Below, piece by piece: positions 59,010 to 64,000 of a stretch of 64,000 nt of DNA; position 1 is the stretch's first letter, and the number at the start of each line of letters is the position of its first letter. Location: assembly GCA_014621405.1 (NCBI GenBank), contig JAANBC010000131.1:1-64000 (forward strand), given 5' to 3'. The notes beneath the pieces were generated by a model, which saw only the letters and a list, made by a program, of their open reading frames with translations, was not told the DNA's origin and did not search any database. The translations under genes and the position numbers were made by a program. This DNA is from Stylonectria norvegica (Eukaryota > Ascomycota > Sordariomycetes > Hypocreales > Nectriaceae).

Positions 59010-61102
59010 GGCGGCGGTGTTGAGAAGCGGCTCTCCTAGGCGTGGGTGGGATTATGAGCGCGTGCCTCCGGACGCTGATGTGGGTGGCTATCGTATGTAT
59101 CGATGATGGGAACCTCGATACCGCCGATGGAACAGTCGGTGCACGGAGACGGAGATCAGGCGGACGGCGTCACCGCCGCGAGCGAAACATTCGGGTCGGG
59201 GGGATCAATCGCAGGCGGAGGACGAGAAATCGCGCGAGTCGGAGGATATCGAGCGGGCGAGGTTGAGGGCGTTGACGAGGTGAGGCGAGAGGTGGGATTC
59301 GCGGGAGGGATGGAGGAGTTGAGATCCAGGATGGGGGATGGAGAGGGTGGAAGAGCGACGGAGGGAGAGGGCCCCACCAGAGCCACGCGGGTGGTTGGTT
59401 CCAGTTTGGAGGCGCCAGACCCACCTTGTGTTCATGTTTACAGGCACTCGCCACAGTGCTGAGGTCGGGTATCATGGATCTGTTGGTACATGTACTTTGA
59501 GATTGGAGACTCAAAGACCGTCGCAACGGGTTTCTAACACGAGAGTGGGTTAGGTCAAATATGGCTGATAAGGATGAGCAAGAGAAGCTGACTTCACCGA
59601 GTGAATTCGCTAATGAGTCTGATGGAAGAAGAGGAACCCGACGTGAAGACTCCAAATCGCTGGTGGCGGGCGGGAAGTGGTTCCAGCTTCCATTGTCCCT
59701 GCTGCAGTCTGCAGTCCAGTGAATGTTCAGTGGATGTTTAGTGGACTGAAGGCCTGGAACTTCGGGGCTTGGGGGTGTCACTGCCTGAGCCCCGCCAGGT
59801 CGGGTCCGGATTCCGCGCACGCGCTGGCTGCAGCATTTCGCTTCCGGCGGGTGGGTGGTACGAGTTCACACGTATAGGATTTAGAGACTTATGGAATCAC
59901 TGCAACGTGCTAGCGTAATGCGTTACGTCCCACATCAATGGCTAACAGTTAGGCGGGGAAACCAAAGTCCAGCCCTGCTCGCCGAGCCTCAATGGATCAC
60001 TACGTACCAATTCCGGGGACCAGGCCCGATACCGCGACGACGTCACCTATTCTCCACACATTTCCCTCACTCCGTCACATCATTTGCCCTGGCAACATTA
60101 ACATCCCATCAATGCGATGCTTCGTAGAGATTCCAGAATATCTTATGCGCTGTGTGTCCAACGCTTATAATGCTACGCACCGTTGGTTCGCTCTGTGCCC
60201 CGAGAAGCCAAAAGTCTCAGCCTTCTCTGTTTGCATGGGCCGTTCTCCAGAAGATTAAGCGCCCAACCCCATTCCCGTCCCTGCCGCTCACGGCTGAGGC
60301 GCGCCAACTGCATGTTTCAGAACGCACGAGGCGACGCGTGATGCTTCTGCTCCCGGGGGTTTGTGCTAACCCTTGTATAATATCTATTTCAAATAAATTC
60401 TACGTGTAGGCACATTGGCACACAAACAAGCCCTTGAGTCACCTGGCTGTAAGTACCTTAGCCCGAAGCTTCTCCTGCTTATTTTGCAGACTTCACCTCA
60501 CGTGGTCAACACTCCTCGAAGCGGCATACGACACGTGCGTACTCTCAACCAGCCAAAACATTAACCCCAACTCCAGGATTTTTCTTACAAAGTGTATAAA
60601 CCGCGTCTCCCTGCCAACTAATCAGTCAGCTGCATGCATAAAGAAGAATGCATCGGGTCCTCACGCCAAACCATCTTGTCGCCCTGCATCCATCCATCCC
60701 TGCGCGACTGGGGTTTCCTTCGGCACGATGCGGCCCTTGCCGATCGACGGCGCTTCGCGTTGGACAAGACAAGGGAGTCGATATCCCTGAAACTCATCTG
60801 CGGCGGGCTTGAGACATGCAGACTTATAATGTTCGACAATGAAAGCAGCCGAGACAAGTCCATTGAAAGCAATCTTTGAGAGGGACTTCAAAGACATCCA
60901 TGGATCGGTGAAAATGAGCGACTTGGAGACGCCTGATGCGTCAGTGAGGCCCAAAAGAAAAACACATTGTTCATTGCTACCGTATTCTACAAAATCTCCC
61001 ATCCATAAACCAGAATCACACTCATCCGCTCTTCCTAAACCAGCCGCTCATCATCCTATCCCATCCTATCCCCTCCATGATTTCAAATTCCATCTCCCTT
61101 CC
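59010..61102. other. Intergenic region upstream of the SPRY gene
   Basis: No supported gene in 2.1 kb. The minus-strand frame at 59170-59820 is Pro/Ser/Leu-rich and fits promoter and leader of the SPRY gene. Around 61040-61190 is a CT-rich tract leading into the 3' end of the next gene. Confidence 0.5.
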
Positions 61103-62278
61103 TCAAATCTCCTCACCCCTTCCCCTTCGATACCCGCCCCTCCTTGTCCTCCGCTCCCCCCTCTCCCTCTCCCTCTCCATCTCCCTCAGCTCCGGCAGTG
61201 GATGGTGATAGCTCTTCGTGCCCACCTCGCTGCCCGTTCCCGTTGTGCTACTGCCCTCGAGCAAGCTTTCGCTCAACGAGTTCTCCGCCTGCTGGTAGCT
61301 GAAGTCGCGTCGTGACGTACGGCTCTCTTGGCGCAAGCGGCGCGCCTCAGCTCGCTCTGCCCGCTCCGCCGTCGAGTACACCTTACGGATGCCCGGGGGC
61401 TTGGTCGGTGTCGTCGTCGGCGTGGTCTGGCGGTTGGGCAGCAGCTCGCTGGCGGCCGTCGACTCCGTGGCCATGGACTCGGTTGGGTTCGTCGAGCCGT
61501 CCCAGTTGGAGCCCTCGGCCTCCTTGTTGATGCCGCCCACGCGCGCCGCCCTCTCGTGCCGGTAGCTTCGCAGCTCGTTCTTGGCTGCCTGCTCGGCCTC
61601 CTCGTCTAGCACGCCGTTCTCGCCGACGGTACGCTTGCCGGCCTTCTTGGATTCGCGGTCCGAGTCGCTCTTGCTCTTGGCCTTCTTCTTGTCCGCATCA
61701 CGCTTCTTCTTCTTCTCGCGTTCGCGATCACGCTTGTCCTGCTTTGCGCGCCGCTTCTCTCGTGCGCCGATGTCACTGGCGCCCGCCGTGATGCCACTCA
61801 AAGCTGTGCTCTCCGTGACTACCGTTGTTCCGTCGTCGTCGTCGTGATCGTGATCGTTCACATCCTTATACACGCTGCCGCCGCCAAGATTTGTCGAGGC
61901 CGTCGCGCCCGACAGTAGTGTGCCGTTGGGACCTCTCCGGCGGAGCACCGTAGTCTTGTAATCGTCCCAGTCGTTCTCTTTGTAGACGAAGCCGCCGTTT
62001 CGGGCCCAGAAGAAGAACCAAATGCCCGTGACCACAATAGCCACACCAATCAGGGCGAACAGCACGAAGAATCCCACGTTATTGATATCGTGAGGATCCA
62101 GCACTCCGGAGTCTGGATCGACAGTGGGCGTGTGTCGCTCCGCCCGAGCTGCCAGCAGCTTGTGGGCTTCGGCCAGCGGACCATCAGGCGAGCCAAACCC
62201 GTCTGTGGTGCGAGTCGCTACAGAGACGGGCGTAGCGGAGACGACGCGGCGGAGGGTTGAGAAGAGTGCGGGAGCCAT
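61103..62278 (-). CDS. Single-pass membrane protein with a highly charged tail, function unknown
   Basis: A single exon of 391 aa. The start MAPALFSTLRRVVS at 62278 is preferred to an in-frame ATG 30 codons upstream because the basic amphipathic start looks conserved and lies in good context. One strong helix at residues 69-91 (VGFFVLFALIGVAIVVTGIWFFFW) is preceded by DPHDINN and followed by a juxtamembrane ENDWDDYKTTVLRRRGPNGT. Then come an acidic His/Asp run (about 141-150), a 45-residue Lys/Arg/Glu-rich stretch likely to form a helix or coiled coil (about 170-215), and a disordered tail with RSYRHERAARVGGINKE and Thr/Pro-rich repeats. It resembles a conserved filamentous-fungal hypothetical family that I cannot name functionally. 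An organelle-membrane location is a guess. Confidence 0.8.
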   Translation of the reverse strand: MAPALFSTLRRVVSATPVSVATRTTDGFGSPDGPLAEAHKLLAARAERHTPTVDPDSGVLDPHDINNVGFFVLFALIGVAIVVTGIWFFFWARNGGFVYKENDWDDYKTTVLRRRGPNGTLLSGATASTNLGGGSVYKDVNDHDHDDDDGTTVVTESTALSGITAGASDIGAREKRRAKQDKRDREREKKKKRDADKKKAKSKSDSDRESKKAGKRTVGENGVLDEEAEQAAKNELRSYRHERAARVGGINKEAEGSNWDGSTNPTESMATESTAASELLPNRQTTPTTTPTKPPGIRKVYSTAERAERAEARRLRQESRTSRRDFSYQQAENSLSESLLEGSSTTGTGSEVGTKSYHHPLPELREMERERERGERRTRRGGYRRGRGEEI

Positions 62279-64000
62279 GGTCGGCGAGAGGAATGAAGAT
62301 GTTTCAGGAAGAAGTGAGACGAAATCGAGGTGGTTTGAGAGGAATGAGCCAGGCTTAGGAAGCTGCAAGCCCAGCCGCGCTCATAGAAGGGTGTACAACA
62401 CGTTGTGCGAGTAGGTTATCGATGGGCGGTTCGCTGGTCGCTGGGCGTAGATATCGTAATTGTCGTAGATGAAAGTGGATGGAATGGGGGAAGAAAGTCG
62501 CAAAGGTGCAGTTGATGTGACTTTTGCTGGGGCGGAAGGATCCGTTTCTACAGAAACGAGAAAATGACCGGGGGCTGGGAGCGTGAGGCTGGGCACACAC
62601 GTCACTCTTCGCCAGCTGCCAGCATCCGCTCAGCACAGAAAGTATCACAGGAGAAGCAAGATTATCTCATATCGCCGTGCAGAAGCATCTAACCAGCTGC
62701 TGTGCTCTGTAGAAACGTATTCTACTTCATACTGGAAGCACAGATCGCCATCCATCCGCCTTTGCTCCCATTACCAGCAACGCCAAACCGCTGTGCTCGT
62801 GCAACAATGACGTCTCAGTAAACAAATCCTCGCTGGCATGACAACGGGTTCCCCAGTCTCCACTCACCAATGACAACCCACCACGATAGTTCGCTCTATC
62901 CACGCCCCGGCGCCCGGGGTGGATCCCGCGGAGTGGAGTCTCCGACCACGGGCCCTTGCGCTGCCGATTCGCGACGTGCCATCCCGGAGCCTCGCCCCGC
63001 TGGCCCCGTTGCCCTCCGTAACGCGTGCTCTGGACGCCAACATGTTTTACTATATGTATGATGGGGGCGGAGCGTTTGAAAACTCGGATGATCTGTGCCT
63101 GTGCGTGTGCTGGTTCCTGGGATGCACTGGCTACTTGCTCGGTAACTACCAACGGCACTTGAACGGAATTGGGCAGCGTAGCAAAGAGATGAAGTCCAAT
63201 GCCCCAGGAGGACATGTTCATGCACCGCAAAACAGAGTGACTTGGATAGCACATGAGATTGAGAAGGTTTATTTAGCTCAAAGAACAGAGGGATATGAGG
63301 AATATGATTATCTTCCTTCCGGTCAATTGTCTACCTGAGACTGACTCTTGTCCGCCTTCAGGCTGGCTATCACTAAATATCTTCCCACGAACAACGCAGT
63401 GCGTGCCACCTATAGCCAAAAGTAGCCAGTTTCGTTTTAACCTATGTCCAATCTGGCACCCATTCAACCCGCTCTCTATCCCGGCACCCTTCAAACCACA
63501 TATCCGCCGCGCCCCAAGCCCAAGGGCGAGAGCTGGGTGATGAGCTGGCCCGAGCCAATGTGCCCGAAACGTAATCGTTCCCGCCCCAGAGTAAGTCTAG
63601 TCCATGTGATTAAGCTAATAAGGAAATGAAATTTGAAGAGAAAAAGGAGAAGAGGATGAAAAACAGAATAGCAAATTCCAGCGTAAAATTCCAGCGTAGA
63701 TAGCTTGCTGGCCAAGCAAAAGTATCTGTGCACGGCAACACAGAGAGGCGCGAACCTCCGTTGTCCGTACAATCTAATGCCGTGGTGAAGAGGTCGGTAG
63801 CGAATCCACTCGAGACACGATTTGCACCTGTTGTGCCAGTGGATGACAAGTGTGCAGACCGCAGACGAGGACAATAGCTTAGCAGCTCCCCCAGGGATGC
63901 GTACCAGTGCAATCATAACAAATGGAGAAACAAAGTTGGTGTTTGCAAGCACAAATACCACACACCGTCTCACAACAAAGCACGGAGCATCGTGAGTCCA
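62279..64000. other. Upstream region and window end, no supported gene
   Basis: It includes the promoter of the membrane-protein gene. A small + frame at 63444-63629 (61 codons, Pro-rich, ending at a GTAAGT-like site region) could be the first exon of a gene but has no partner exon. The last 350 bp show no coding pattern. Confidence 0.4.

Noticed and set aside
59170..59820. 216-codon minus-strand frame upstream of the SPRY gene
   Set aside because: Pro/Ser/Leu-rich, CT-rich DNA in the promoter/leader position; not protein-like.
63444..63629. 61-codon plus-strand frame near the window end
   Set aside because: Possible first exon, but no acceptor exon or domain can be identified before the window ends.

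Overview
The window is nuclear DNA of a filamentous ascomycete (Pezizomycotina, most likely a Sordariomycete). Genes are monocistronic on both strands. Introns are short (mostly 50-120 nt) with GTAAGT-like donors and CTAAC/CTGAC-like branch sites. The families seen (AzgA purine transporter, DUF6590, Zn2Cys6 regulator, cAMP-receptor-like GPCR) are typical of such fungi. There are no operons, CRISPR arrays or prokaryotic signals. The species cannot be named from the sequence alone.

Layout, left to right. The 3' end of a UCH37-type deubiquitinase (1-240, +) faces a ten-exon AzgA-like purine transporter (797-3192, -). A 3-kb divergent gap precedes a methyltransferase-like protein (6159-8177, +). 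A cAMP-receptor-like seven-helix GPCR lies at 10215-11709 (-). The stretch 11.7-21.9 kb is gene-poor: it holds an 11-copy 15-bp telomere-like minisatellite, a small inverted repeat and three weakly supported short ORFs. A proline-rich coiled-coil protein gene with a frameshift spans 21953-24423 (-). Next come a ten-exon DUF6590 gene (26289-28227, +), a short-chain dehydrogenase (29393-30326, +), a carnosine-N-methyltransferase-like gene (30577-32106, -) divergent from a Pac4/PSMG4-like proteasome chaperone (32583-33086, +), and transportin/Kap104 (35517-38465, +). A 14-kb stretch (38.5-52.7 kb) has no recognisable protein gene. It is followed by a Zn2Cys6 transcription factor (52723-54779, +), an Ssh4/Ear1-type SPRY adaptor (57323-59009, -) and a single-pass membrane protein of unknown function (61103-62278, -).

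Most recognised genes are housekeeping: ubiquitin/proteasome (UCH37-like, Pac4, Ssh4/Ear1), nuclear import (Kap104), purine uptake (AzgA) and signalling (GPCR, Zn2Cys6). They look like independent neighbours, not a dedicated cluster; I see no secondary-metabolite, defence or mobile-element system with recognisable enzymes. The observations most worth checking are the homopolymer frameshift, the run of symmetric phase-1 exons in the DUF6590 gene, the telomere-like minisatellite, the methyltransferase-like protein without a visible SAM-binding glycine loop, and the 14-kb gene desert. All splice sites were assigned by eye from reading-frame continuity and GT/AG signals, without transcript data.
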